DNA of 64,000 nucleotides from Streptomyces parvus (GTDB lineage Bacteria; Actinomycetota; Actinomycetes; Streptomycetales; Streptomycetaceae): contig NZ_CP135079.1 in NCBI RefSeq assembly GCF_032121415.1, forward strand, positions 1 to 64,000, written 5' to 3'. Shown piece by piece: positions 57,203 through 64,000 of the stretch. Positions within the stretch are counted from its first letter, which is position 1. The number at the start of each line of letters is the position of its first letter. The translations under genes and the position numbers were made by a program. Under the pieces are notes generated by a model. The model saw nothing but the letters and a program-made list of their open reading frames with translations. It searched no databases and was not told the DNA's origin.

Positions 57203-58729
57203 TCACCCCTTCAAGCGGGCCAGCACCGCACCCACCGCGCGGTGCACGGCCTCGCGCGCCCCGTCGGCCGGCTCGAGCGTCTCGAAGCCGTGCCGCCCCT
57301 CCGGTACGTCGATGATCTCCAGGTTCGCCCCGCAGCGGTCGGCCTCGGCCACGAACTCCTCGACGGTCGCAGCGATCTCGGCGCTCTCCCGGCCCGCCCG
57401 GACCAGGACGACGGGAAGACCACCGGCACGGGAGAGCGCCCGGACGGGGTGGAAGCGGGAACCGGTCATCCCCCAGCTCGGCAGCGGCGCGAGGATCGGG
57501 TAGTTCGCGGCCACGCAGCGCAGCCACACCGGCGGGTCCGTCAGCCACTCCGCCGTGATCGGCCCCCCGCCCGAGAAGAACCACAGGGCGACCCGGTCGG
57601 CGTCCACCCGCGGATCGGCGCGCACCCGCTCCACCGCGTCGGCCACATCCGCGGCGGCCTGTCCGTAGTCGGTCACGGCGTGCAGACGGTGGTCGAGGGT
57701 CACGCCCGCGACTCCCTGTCCGGCGACATGGCGTGCGTATCCCGTCAGGGTCGGCCAGTCCCGGGGCGTGGGCCTCGCCTCCGCGGGCACCGGGCCGCCG
57801 TGCACGAACACCACGGCCGGGTGCGGCCCCGGACCGTCCGGCAGATACAGGTCGGTGTTCCCGGTCCGCTCGCGGAGGCGTTCGGGTACGTCGAGGAGGA
57901 ACGGCCGCAGATGGGCGGGCGTACGGCCGGAGCCGGCCGGGGTCAGCACATGGCCTCCGCCGGACGCGGCCTCGATCAGGGTCTCGGCCAGCGCCTCGGG
58001 GCAGGAGAGCATCGGCCAGTGTCCCGTGGGCAGTTCGAAGAAGGCCACCCGGGCATCGGCGAGCGCCCGGAGGGCGGGGGTGCCGACATCCACCATCATC
58101 TGGAGCATCTCGACGCCCGGCCCGTTGGCGGTGCACAGCACCCCCGTCGCGGGCACCGCGGCCACGGCGCCGGTCAGCCGCAGCGGTTGGAGCAGGGTGC
58201 CCAGCGGCTGCGGCGCCGCGAGGGCGGTGAGCCCGTCGAGCGCCGCCTCGGAGAGGCCCGCGGTGCTTCCCCACCGGGACCACGCCTCCCTGGCCGGTGG
58301 CGGCAGTTCGCCTCCCGCCACCCCGTCCCCGCTACCTGCGGCGCGCTCCGCCACCTCCTCGCGCAGGAGCTGGTCCGGCACGGCGGCCAGGGCGGGGACG
58401 CCGTCCTGCGGCATCCCGGTGTCCAGGTGGACGATCCGGGCGATCGACCGGGCGCGGCGGTCGGCCGCGCCGAGCACCGGGTGGATGCCGTAGTCGTGGC
58501 CTACGAGCACGATCTCCCCACCGGGCTCCGCAGCCGCATCGATCGCCGCGAGCACGTCCGCGATGTGGGTCTCCAGGTCGACGGCCCCGACCCCGTCGGC
58601 GGGGGGCCTGCCGAGTCCGGTGAGCGCCACGGTGTGGACCTCGGCGCCTTCCGCCGTCAGCCGGGCGGCAGTGTCCCGCCACACGTGCGGTCCGGTGAAC
58701 GCCCCGGCCACCAGGATGAATACGGTCAT
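57203..58729 (-). CDS. fusion of two alpha/beta hydrolases
   Basis: A 508-residue protein with two hydrolase domains. The N-domain (1-245) reads FILVAGAFTGPHVWRDTA, GEIVLVGHDYGIHPVLGAAD (nucleophile elbow with Asp in the Ser position) and ELPTGHWPMLSCPEAL with the His. The C-domain (about 260-508) reads AVVFVHGGPVPAEA (HGG oxyanion), RVALWFFSGGGPITAEWLTD (Ser nucleophile), VVLVRAGRESAEIAA and IDVPEGRHGFETL with the His. It probably degrades or detoxifies a specific compound. Divergent from a MerR regulator. Odd because the two halves come from different subfamilies. Confidence 0.8.
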   Translation of the reverse strand: MTVFILVAGAFTGPHVWRDTAARLTAEGAEVHTVALTGLGRPPADGVGAVDLETHIADVLAAIDAAAEPGGEIVLVGHDYGIHPVLGAADRRARSIARIVHLDTGMPQDGVPALAAVPDQLLREEVAERAAGSGDGVAGGELPPPAREAWSRWGSTAGLSEAALDGLTALAAPQPLGTLLQPLRLTGAVAAVPATGVLCTANGPGVEMLQMMVDVGTPALRALADARVAFFELPTGHWPMLSCPEALAETLIEAASGGGHVLTPAGSGRTPAHLRPFLLDVPERLRERTGNTDLYLPDGPGPHPAVVFVHGGPVPAEARPTPRDWPTLTGYARHVAGQGVAGVTLDHRLHAVTDYGQAAADVADAVERVRADPRVDADRVALWFFSGGGPITAEWLTDPPVWLRCVAANYPILAPLPSWGMTGSRFHPVRALSRAGGLPVVLVRAGRESAEIAATVEEFVAEADRCGANLEIIDVPEGRHGFETLEPADGAREAVHRAVGAVLARLKG

Positions 58730-58800
58730 GGTCCCTCCTCGTCACGCTGATTCCCGCGCACCGGCCCGAAGCTCCCGGCAGCGCTCGCCGGTACCGTAGG

Positions 58801-58820
58801 AACTCCCCCTGGTGGAGGTT
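58801..58820. promoter_or_regulatory. possible MerR operator
   Basis: AACTCCC and GGAGGTT lie around an ACCTCC/GGAGGT-like dyad in the divergent region. It overlaps the Shine-Dalgarno of the MerR gene, so the true site may be slightly upstream. Confidence 0.35.
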
Positions 58821-58823
58821 CAA

Positions 58824-59861
58824 GTGTTCTCGTCGTACGACGGTCTGTGCACCATCGGTGAACTGGCCGAGCACCTGGGCGTCAGCGTCAAGACCGTCCG
58901 CTTCTACTCGGACCGCGGGCTGCTGCCGGAGACGTCCCGCAGCGCCGGCGGACACCGCAGGTACGGTCCGGACGCCGTGGAGCGGCTGGGCATGATCCGC
59001 TCCCTGCGCGGCCTGGATCTGCCGGTTCCCGAAGTGCGCCGCATCCTCGACGAGCAGGACGCGCACGACGGACGGGAGGAGGCCGGGGCGGGCGGCGCAC
59101 TGGAGGACGCCGTGGCCCGCCGGCTGAGGGTCCTGGGGTCCGAGCTCGCCGCGCTGCGCTGGCGGGAGGCCGCACTGAGGCTCGTACAGGAGTGCCCGCG
59201 GGCCGAACGGCCCGACCGGCTACGGCTGGTCGGTGCGGTCGCCGCCCCGCCGAGCACCGCCTCACTGGCCCGGTTCTGGCGCTCGTGGCTGCCGCCCCGG
59301 ATGCCCGCCCGGTCCGTCACCGCGTTCCTGGAGGCCGCGGTTCCGCCCCCGCCCGACGCCCCCCGGCCGGCCCAGGTCCTCGCCTTCGCCCGGCTCCACG
59401 CCTTGGTGACCCAGCCGTGCGGCGGCGGGGCCGGGGCCGGCTCCTGCCAGCCCCGGGCGCACGGCGTCACGGGGGCCCGTGCGTCGGCCGTGCTGTACGC
59501 GGGCCTGGCGGAGGCGTACGACCTGGCGGGCGCGGAACTGCGCCGTGGCGCGGAGCCCTCCCGCGGTGAGGCGCTGGACGGATTCGTGGACGCGTACGCG
59601 AGCACGTACGGCGCCCAGGACACGCCCGCCTTCCGCCGCGTACTGGCAGGACGGCTCGCGGACGATCCGCGCATCGACCGGTACTGGGAGCTGACGGCCG
59701 AGGTGATCAGCGCTCCCGGGGGTCCTCCCGAGCCGACCCCGGGGTCCGCGCACGACTGGCTCCTCGCGGCCCTGGAGGCGCAGGTGGAGGTGGCGGCCGG
59801 CCACGGCGGCGCGCTGCGCGGGCCCGTCGGCGAGGCGCCGGTTTCCGTCGCGCCCGCGTAA
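58824..59861 (+). CDS. MerR-family regulator
   Basis: Regulator of 345 residues. Winged helix-turn-helix: TIGELAEHLGVSVKTVRFYS, then DRGLLPETSRSAGGHRRYGP (about 12-50). The C-terminal half is an ACDV-like or TipAS-like alpha-helical domain with Cys at several places (CGGGAGAGSCQP). GTG 58824 has GGAGG at 58814 with 5-base spacing; a GTG at 58812 would add four residues. It probably controls the divergent double-hydrolase gene. Confidence 0.88.
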   Translation: MFSSYDGLCTIGELAEHLGVSVKTVRFYSDRGLLPETSRSAGGHRRYGPDAVERLGMIRSLRGLDLPVPEVRRILDEQDAHDGREEAGAGGALEDAVARRLRVLGSELAALRWREAALRLVQECPRAERPDRLRLVGAVAAPPSTASLARFWRSWLPPRMPARSVTAFLEAAVPPPPDAPRPAQVLAFARLHALVTQPCGGGAGAGSCQPRAHGVTGARASAVLYAGLAEAYDLAGAELRRGAEPSRGEALDGFVDAYASTYGAQDTPAFRRVLAGRLADDPRIDRYWELTAEVISAPGGPPEPTPGSAHDWLLAALEAQVEVAAGHGGALRGPVGEAPVSVAPA

Positions 59862-59876
59862 CGGCCCGCCCTGCCG

Positions 59877-60539
59877 TCAGCCTGCCGTGCGCGGGCCGAA
59901 TCGTTCGGGCGCGAGGGTCGCCAGCAGCGAGGTGACCACGAGATCGGTCGAGGCGGCCATGTCCACGGATTCCGGGGCCAGAAGCCACTGGACCTGCAGT
60001 CCGTCCATGACCGCGATGATGGCGTTGGCCGCGTTGTCGGCCGGCCCCGTGCGGTCGGCGGGCAGTTCGCAGGCCTCGCGCAGGGCATCGGCGACGAAGG
60101 AGCGCAGCCCGTCGTAGCGGTCGCGGAAGTAGTCCTGGGCGGGGTGGTCGTCGGTGACCGACTCCGCCGAGAGCACCGCGTACAGCCGGACGATGCCCTC
60201 GCGCTCCGCGTTGCGCAGTGCGGTGTTCACCAGGTGGCGCAGGAAGTCCAGCCCCTGGGGGCGGTCGGGGCCGAGCTGCTCGATGTCACGCTGGTCGCGC
60301 AGTTCGAGCACGCTGGTGAGGAGAAGGGCCTTGGAGCGGAAGTAGTGCAGCACCCCGGCCTGGGTGAGGCCCACCCGGTCCGCGATCTCGGCGAGCGAGG
60401 CGTTGTTGTAGCCACGGGCGGCGAAGGTGTCCATGGCGATGGCCAGGATGTCCTGCTGCCGCTGCCTGGCCTCCGGGCTGCGCGGCGTGCGGGGCCCCGC
60501 CGGGCCACGTGCCGGTCTGCTCACTGACTGGTTGCTCAC
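59877..60539 (-). CDS. TetR-family regulator
   Basis: Regulator of 220 residues. HTH: AMDTFAARGYNNASLAEIAD, then RVGLTQAGVLHYFRSKALLL. The C-terminal domain is all alpha. Divergent from the GH30 gene with 220 bases between them, where a TACTTACTAA-CCAC-TTAGTGGG dyad lies (60611-60632), likely its operator. Confidence 0.9.
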   Translation of the reverse strand: MSNQSVSRPARGPAGPRTPRSPEARQRQQDILAIAMDTFAARGYNNASLAEIADRVGLTQAGVLHYFRSKALLLTSVLELRDQRDIEQLGPDRPQGLDFLRHLVNTALRNAEREGIVRLYAVLSAESVTDDHPAQDYFRDRYDGLRSFVADALREACELPADRTGPADNAANAIIAVMDGLQVQWLLAPESVDMAASTDLVVTSLLATLAPERFGPRTAG

Positions 60540-60611
60540 CGGATCAGCTTAAGCCTGTTGGAGCCCCGGTGAAGATCTTCAGGACAGCGCGCGAGAACAC
60601 CGGAGCCGACT

Positions 60612-60631
60612 ACTTACTAACCACTTAGTGG
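60612..60631. promoter_or_regulatory. dyad, probable TetR operator upstream of GH30 gene
   Basis: ACTAA-CCAC-TTAGT (60616-60629) forms a perfect 5-bp dyad, and CCACTTAGTGG within it is a further partial palindrome. It lies about 70 bases from the TetR start and about 130 from the GH30 start. Confidence 0.55.
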
Positions 60632-60759
60632 GTGTGCTTTCATGCCGTTGTCCCGCCCTCTTGTGACCGGCACGCCCGGAGCGAGGCGTCCTCCGCCGCG
60701 CCCTCCGTCCGCCGGGGTGCCGCCTGCCAGCAGGTACGAACCCAAGGAGAGCCGCAACC

Positions 60760-62658
60760 ATGCCAAGCCCCACTCCCCCGCGTTTGAGAGCGCGCGCGGC
60801 CGGTGCCGCGCTCGTCGTGACCGTCGCCGCGCTCGGCGTCAACGGCGCCGTCACCACTGCCCGGGCGGCCGACCCGGTCGCGCAGGTGTGGGTCACCACA
60901 CCCGACGGGGCCAAGAAGCTCACCCCGGAAGGGAACGTCCCCTTCACCGGATCGCCGCAGGCGGTCGACATCCGGATCGACGCCGCCGACAAGGGGCAGA
61001 AATTCACGGGCGCGGGGGCCTCCGTGACGGGCGCCTCCGCCCATCTCCTCCAGGGGCTCCCCCAGGCGCAGCGCACGACGGTGCTGAAGTCGCTCTTCTC
61101 CACGGAGGGCGACGGCATCGGGCTCACCTACCTGCGCCAGCCGCTCGGCAGCACCGACTTCGACGCGAACACCAACCCGTACACCTACGAGGACACCCGG
61201 GGCGCCTTCTCCATCGACCGGGACCGGAGCCAGATCATCCCCGTCCTGAAGCAGGCCACCGCCATCAACCCGGCCATCCGCTTCATGGGCTCGCCCTGGT
61301 CGCCCCCGGCCTGGATGAAGACCAACAACTCGCTCAACGGCGGGAGTCTGCGCACCGAGCACTACCAGACCTACGCCGACTACTTGGTCAAGGCGATCAG
61401 GGCGTACGGGCAGGAGGGCATCACGCTCACCGATCTCACGGCGCAGAACGAACCGGAGTTCGCGACCAGTTACCCGTCGATGAGCATGACCTCGGCCCAG
61501 CAGGCGGACTTCCTGCGGGTCCTGGACCGGACGCTCACCGCCGCGAACCTGCCGACCAACATCCTGGCCTACGACCACAACTGGGACCACCCGAACTATC
61601 CGCTCGACGTCTTCGCCCGGACGGGCGGTATCCAGCGGATCATCGGCGCCGCGTTCCACTGCTACGGCGGGGCGCCCGCCGCGCAGAAGCAGATCGCCGA
61701 CGCCGGGAAGCGGGTCTTCTTCACTGAGTGCTCCGGCACCGACAGCGCGAACCCGGCGACGACGTTCGGCGACACGCTCAAGTGGCACACCGAGAACCTC
61801 GTCGTGCAGAACATGCGCAACGGCGGCGAGACGGTCATCAACTGGAACCTCGCCCTCGACCGGAACGGCGGTCCTCACCAGGGGCACTGCACCAACCGCT
61901 GCAACGGCATCGTCGAGATCGACGGCGGACAGGTCACCCGCAACGCCGAGTTCTACGTCCTGGGCCACGTCTCGAAGTTCATCGAGGCGGGGGCGGTGCG
62001 GATCGGTTCCACCAGCCAGGGCGCCGGTGGGGTGCAGAACGTCGCCTTCCAGAACAGCGACGGCAGCCGGGCGGCCGTGGTCGTCAACACCGCGTCCGGA
62101 GCCCAGCGGTTCTCCCTGACGGACAGCGGCAGGTCGCTCGCCTACACCCTGCCCGCGGGGGCCGTCGCGACCTTCGCCTGGGACGGGAGCGGCGGAACGA
62201 CCGAGCCGCCCGTGGGATCCATCGACCCCGCCGCCTGGTACCAGGTGCGCAACGCCAACAGCGGTGCCTGCCTGGACGCGGCCGACTGGGGTACGGCCGA
62301 CGGAACCGCGCTGCAGCAGTGGGCCTGCGGGAACGGGGCCAACCAGGGCTGGCAGTTCCGGCCGACCGCCTCGGGCCACTACCAGGTGGTGAACCGGCAC
62401 AACGCCAAGGCCTGGGACGTCGACGGCGGTCCGGGTGCGACCGCCGACGGCACCAGGGTGCATCTGTGGTCGTACGAGGGTGGTGTCAACCAGCAGTGGC
62501 GCCCGGAGGCCCTGACCGGCACCGGGCGGTACCGCTTCGTCGCCCGCCACAGCGGCAAGTGCCTCACCGTCGACAACTCCTCGACCGCCAACGGGGCCGG
62601 GTTCTCGCAGCACCCCTGCTCCGGCTCCTCGGCCCAGGCGTTCTCCCTGACCCGCTGA
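60760..62658 (+). CDS. secreted GH30 glycosidase with C-terminal ricin-type CBM13
   Basis: Secreted enzyme of 632 residues. Signal peptide AAGAALVVTVAALGVNGAVT ends near AARAAD. GH30 catalytic domain (about 60-485): GAGASVTGASAHLLQGLPQ, LRQPLGSTDFDANTNPYTYE, acid/base Glu in LTAQNEPEFATSYPS (about 230), nucleophile Glu in VFFTECSG (about 324). A ricin B-lectin domain ends it (about 490-632): YQVRNANSGACLDAADWGTA, three repeats with QxW (LQQWACGNGANQ, NQQWRP). It probably acts on beta-glucosidic/galactosidic linkages of a plant or fungal polysaccharide. Controlled perhaps by the divergent TetR. Confidence 0.92.
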   Translation: MPSPTPPRLRARAAGAALVVTVAALGVNGAVTTARAADPVAQVWVTTPDGAKKLTPEGNVPFTGSPQAVDIRIDAADKGQKFTGAGASVTGASAHLLQGLPQAQRTTVLKSLFSTEGDGIGLTYLRQPLGSTDFDANTNPYTYEDTRGAFSIDRDRSQIIPVLKQATAINPAIRFMGSPWSPPAWMKTNNSLNGGSLRTEHYQTYADYLVKAIRAYGQEGITLTDLTAQNEPEFATSYPSMSMTSAQQADFLRVLDRTLTAANLPTNILAYDHNWDHPNYPLDVFARTGGIQRIIGAAFHCYGGAPAAQKQIADAGKRVFFTECSGTDSANPATTFGDTLKWHTENLVVQNMRNGGETVINWNLALDRNGGPHQGHCTNRCNGIVEIDGGQVTRNAEFYVLGHVSKFIEAGAVRIGSTSQGAGGVQNVAFQNSDGSRAAVVVNTASGAQRFSLTDSGRSLAYTLPAGAVATFAWDGSGGTTEPPVGSIDPAAWYQVRNANSGACLDAADWGTADGTALQQWACGNGANQGWQFRPTASGHYQVVNRHNAKAWDVDGGPGATADGTRVHLWSYEGGVNQQWRPEALTGTGRYRFVARHSGKCLTVDNSSTANGAGFSQHPCSGSSAQAFSLTR

Positions 62659-62676
62659 GGCGGGCGACCCGGAATC

Positions 62677-62708
62677 GCGGCGGTTCTCCGGACAGGGGGA
62701 GCCGCCGC
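62677..62708 (+). terminator. hairpin after GH30 gene
   Basis: GCGGCGG (62677-62683), a TT bulge, CTCC (62686-62689), an eight-base loop, GGAG (62698-62701) and CCGCCGC (62702-62708). It starts 18 bases past the stop codon. Confidence 0.6.
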
Positions 62709-62863
62709 GGCGCGCGCCTGCCGGCGCGGAGCATGGTGACCGCGCCGGCAGGCCGGTCGTGCGCCGACACCGACGCGGGTTCGGGCGCGCCGTACCCTGT
62801 CCCTGCCCGGCACGCCCTCATATGCTTCGCCTTCTGCCTGTTCGCCCGCTTCAGGAGGCCCCC

Positions 62864-63076
62864 GTGCCGGCCCGCGCCATGTACTGCTACACGTGTGATT
62901 CCGATGAACAGCACCGCTCCCTCACCGCCACCGAGAAGACCTGGCTCCGCCGCCGGACGGGTCGCCGGAGCGTCGATGAGTTCTTCATGTGCGAGGCGCC
63001 CGAATGCCGCAACGTGCGCAGCGGCTTCAACAAGCACCCGTTCGACCCGGTGATCCGCATCCCCCTGCCGGACTGA
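62864..63076 (+). CDS. small zinc-ribbon-like protein
   Basis: A 70-residue protein with Cys pairs that could hold zinc: AMYCYTCDSDEQHRSL (about 5-20, C-x2-C) and FFMCEAPECRNVRSG (about 40-54, C-x4-C). GTG 62864 has AGGAGG five bases upstream, a strong start signal. Its role is unknown; small zinc ribbons in Streptomyces often bind nucleic acid or act as chaperones. It is 8 bases before the end of a convergent frameshifted SRPBCC gene. Confidence 0.7.
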   Translation: MPARAMYCYTCDSDEQHRSLTATEKTWLRRRTGRRSVDEFFMCEAPECRNVRSGFNKHPFDPVIRIPLPD

Positions 63077-63083
63077 CGCCGGA

Positions 63084-63531
63084 TCAGGCCCCTTCGACCG
63101 CCTCCTTGATGCGCTGCCCGAACGCCGGTGCGTTCTTGCGGGCCGCGCTTCCCGCGAAACCGACCAGCAGCTTGCCGACTCCGTGGCCCTCCAGGACGTT
63201 GAAAAGCCTCACATGCGTGCCGCCGGCCGGCGTGCGTTCGAGGCCGTAGCCGCCCTCGGCCGCCGTGATGAGGTTCTTGGACTGCTCCTGCCAGCGGATA
63301 CGGGTCGGAGCGACCAGTTCGCTGATCTCAAAATCACGCCGGGTGGTCATGCCCGCGTCTTTGACGGTGCTGCGGAAAACGGTGCCTACATGGGTCGGGC
63401 CGCTCGGGGTTTTCTCGGATCGCTAGGACCCGCGGGCTGAACTCGGGGTCGTGCCGGCCGTCCGCGAGATGGGCGAAGACTTCCTCGATGGGGCGGTCGA
63501 TGTCAACCGTCGCTTCGAAGTGTGTGCTCAT
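63084..63531 (-). pseudogene. SRPBCC-family protein, single frameshift
   Basis: The N-terminal frame from ATG 63531 reads MSTHFEATVDIDRPIEEVFA, then HLADGRHDPEFSPRVLAIRE. At about 63395 the frame is lost and the next frame resumes GPTHVGTVFRSTVKDAGMTT, then RRDFEISELVAPTRIRWQEQ to the stop near 63084. This is the usual polyketide-cyclase/START-like fold of about 148 residues. One base appears deleted or inserted in CGGCCCGACC, so a sequencing error is a real possibility. If real, the gene is dead. Confidence 0.7.
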
Positions 63532-63688
63532 GGCTCTCTCCGGTCGGGGGAGGACGCGGCGCCGAATCACTTGTCCGCCATCAGTGTCGGACGGGCCTGG
63601 CGGGAGCGCACGCCGAGGAGCCCCGAGCGGCAGCCGCCCTCATCCGCACGCACCACGGGGCGGACCTTCCCGGATCCCCGGGCCGTCA

Positions 63689-63718
63689 TTGCGGTCCGGG
63701 GTTTATCGCGCGTATATT
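63689..63718 (+). promoter_or_regulatory. probable promoter of the HelR-like gene
   Basis: TTGCGG (63689-63694) and TATATT (63713-63718) are 18 bases apart, a good Streptomyces housekeeping-type promoter. It would start transcription about 70 bases before the TTG start codon. Confidence 0.5.
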
Positions 63719-63724
63719 GGATTC

Positions 63725-63742
63725 TTCTGCGCACACGCAGAA
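63725..63742 (+). repeat. leader hairpin TTCTGCG-CACA-CGCAGAA
   Basis: Perfect 7-bp stem with a 4-base loop in the 5' leader of the HelR-like gene, followed by an AGGCC...GGCCT dyad (63743-63761). It may be an attenuator or a regulatory stem. Confidence 0.5.
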
Positions 63743-63794
63743 AGGCCCCACGCGGAGGCCTTATGGATACGAATATATCTGGCGGGGAGCCGTT

Positions 63795-64000
63795 TTGTCA
63801 AACCGGGAAAGCGACGAATTGCGGGAAGAGCAGGAATTCATCGATCGGCTCCATACCCGGGTCGACGCACTGCGCGGGGTGGCGGCCGAGGGTGTCGAGC
63901 ACGCGCTGACTCCGGTCGGCACGGGCCAGCAGGCGCGGCTGGAGCGGGACATCCTCGTCGCGGAGCGCTCGGGACTGCTCGCGGCGCTCGACGCGGTGGA
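63795..64000 (+). CDS. HelR/HelD-like RNA polymerase-recycling ATPase (partial, 5' end)
   Basis: First 68 residues of a long protein running out of the window. TTG 63795 has GGGGAG upstream at 63784. The visible text SNRESDELREEQEFIDRLHT, then RVDALRGVAAEGVEHALTPV and RLERDILVAERSGLLAALDA is the N-terminal coiled-coil-like arm of the HelD/HelR superfamily, which clears stalled RNA polymerase and can give rifamycin resistance (family knowledge). The helicase-like domain lies outside the window. No perfect rifamycin-associated element was found in the leader. Confidence 0.75.
   Translation, partial: MSNRESDELREEQEFIDRLHTRVDALRGVAAEGVEHALTPVGTGQQARLERDILVAERSGLLAALDAV

Overview
This window is high-GC actinobacterial DNA, almost certainly Streptomyces. 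Signs of this are strong third-position G/C bias in every real gene, frequent GTG and TTG starts, dense ECF/TetR/XRE/BTAD regulators, CebR-type operators, an IdeR/DmdR-type iron box, and above all a tap-tpg operon, the telomere terminal-protein system of linear Streptomyces replicons. Gene remnants cluster in the left half, as expected for a chromosome arm.

Layout, left to right. 1-2.6 kb: PAP2 phosphatase, GNAT acetyltransferase, then a graveyard of four broken genes. 2.7-6.0 kb: secreted PA14/FnIII protein, small membrane protein, cupin. 6.3-9.5 kb: kinase remnant, then a TetR-MFS-SDR unit with two matching operator copies and a damaged MFS gene. 9.7-13.5 kb: atypical thioredoxin, and a PucR regulator divergent from a ferredoxin-reductase/fatty-acid-desaturase pair. 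13.6-18.1 kb: MMPL exporter divergent from a two-component system. 18.5-22.8 kb: secreted trypsin-like protease, IS110 debris, a GHDRG alpha/beta hydrolase divergent from a BTAD regulator. 23.1-25.9 kb: tpg and tap. 26.4-30.5 kb: four overlapping glycosyltransferase genes. 31.0-34.4 kb: CocE/NonD hydrolase plus ATP-grasp enzyme. 34.6-36.8 kb: cynR, divergent carbonic anhydrase and cyanase. 37.1-40.1 kb: a 1000-residue secreted sugar-active mosaic protein. 40.3-46.3 kb: DUF998 protein, hydrolase, TetR divergent from a saccharopine-dehydrogenase-like enzyme, a YCII/DGPF protein with an ECF42-type sigma factor, and an RsbW-like ATPase. 46.5-51.6 kb: iron-box-controlled HtaA protein, GH6 cellulase, and a secreted sugar dehydrogenase divergent from it over two CebR boxes. 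51.7-57.1 kb: XRE-cupin regulator, HD hydrolase, GlxA regulator, VOC protein, RNA cyclic phosphodiesterase, an HTH-like hypothetical, and an ohrR-ohr pair. 57.2-64 kb: a double alpha/beta hydrolase with MerR, TetR with a GH30/ricin glycosidase, a zinc-ribbon protein, a frameshifted SRPBCC gene, and the start of a HelR/HelD RNA polymerase-recycling ATPase.

How it fits together. Most loci are small, self-contained regulator-plus-effector units: cyn, ohr, the TetR-MFS-SDR unit, the MerR double hydrolase and the TetR-GH30 pair. Extracellular polysaccharide attack is a recurring theme: GH6, GH30, a PQQ-type sugar dehydrogenase under predicted CebR control, and the large PA14/propeller/CBM/DUF1080 protein. 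The least understood units are the four-gene glycosyltransferase cluster (no acceptor or sugar-supply gene beside it), the ATP-grasp/CocE pair, and the cellulase/sugar-dehydrogenase pair. No CRISPR array, tRNA, rRNA or intact insertion sequence was seen. The assignments rest on motif reading without database searches.
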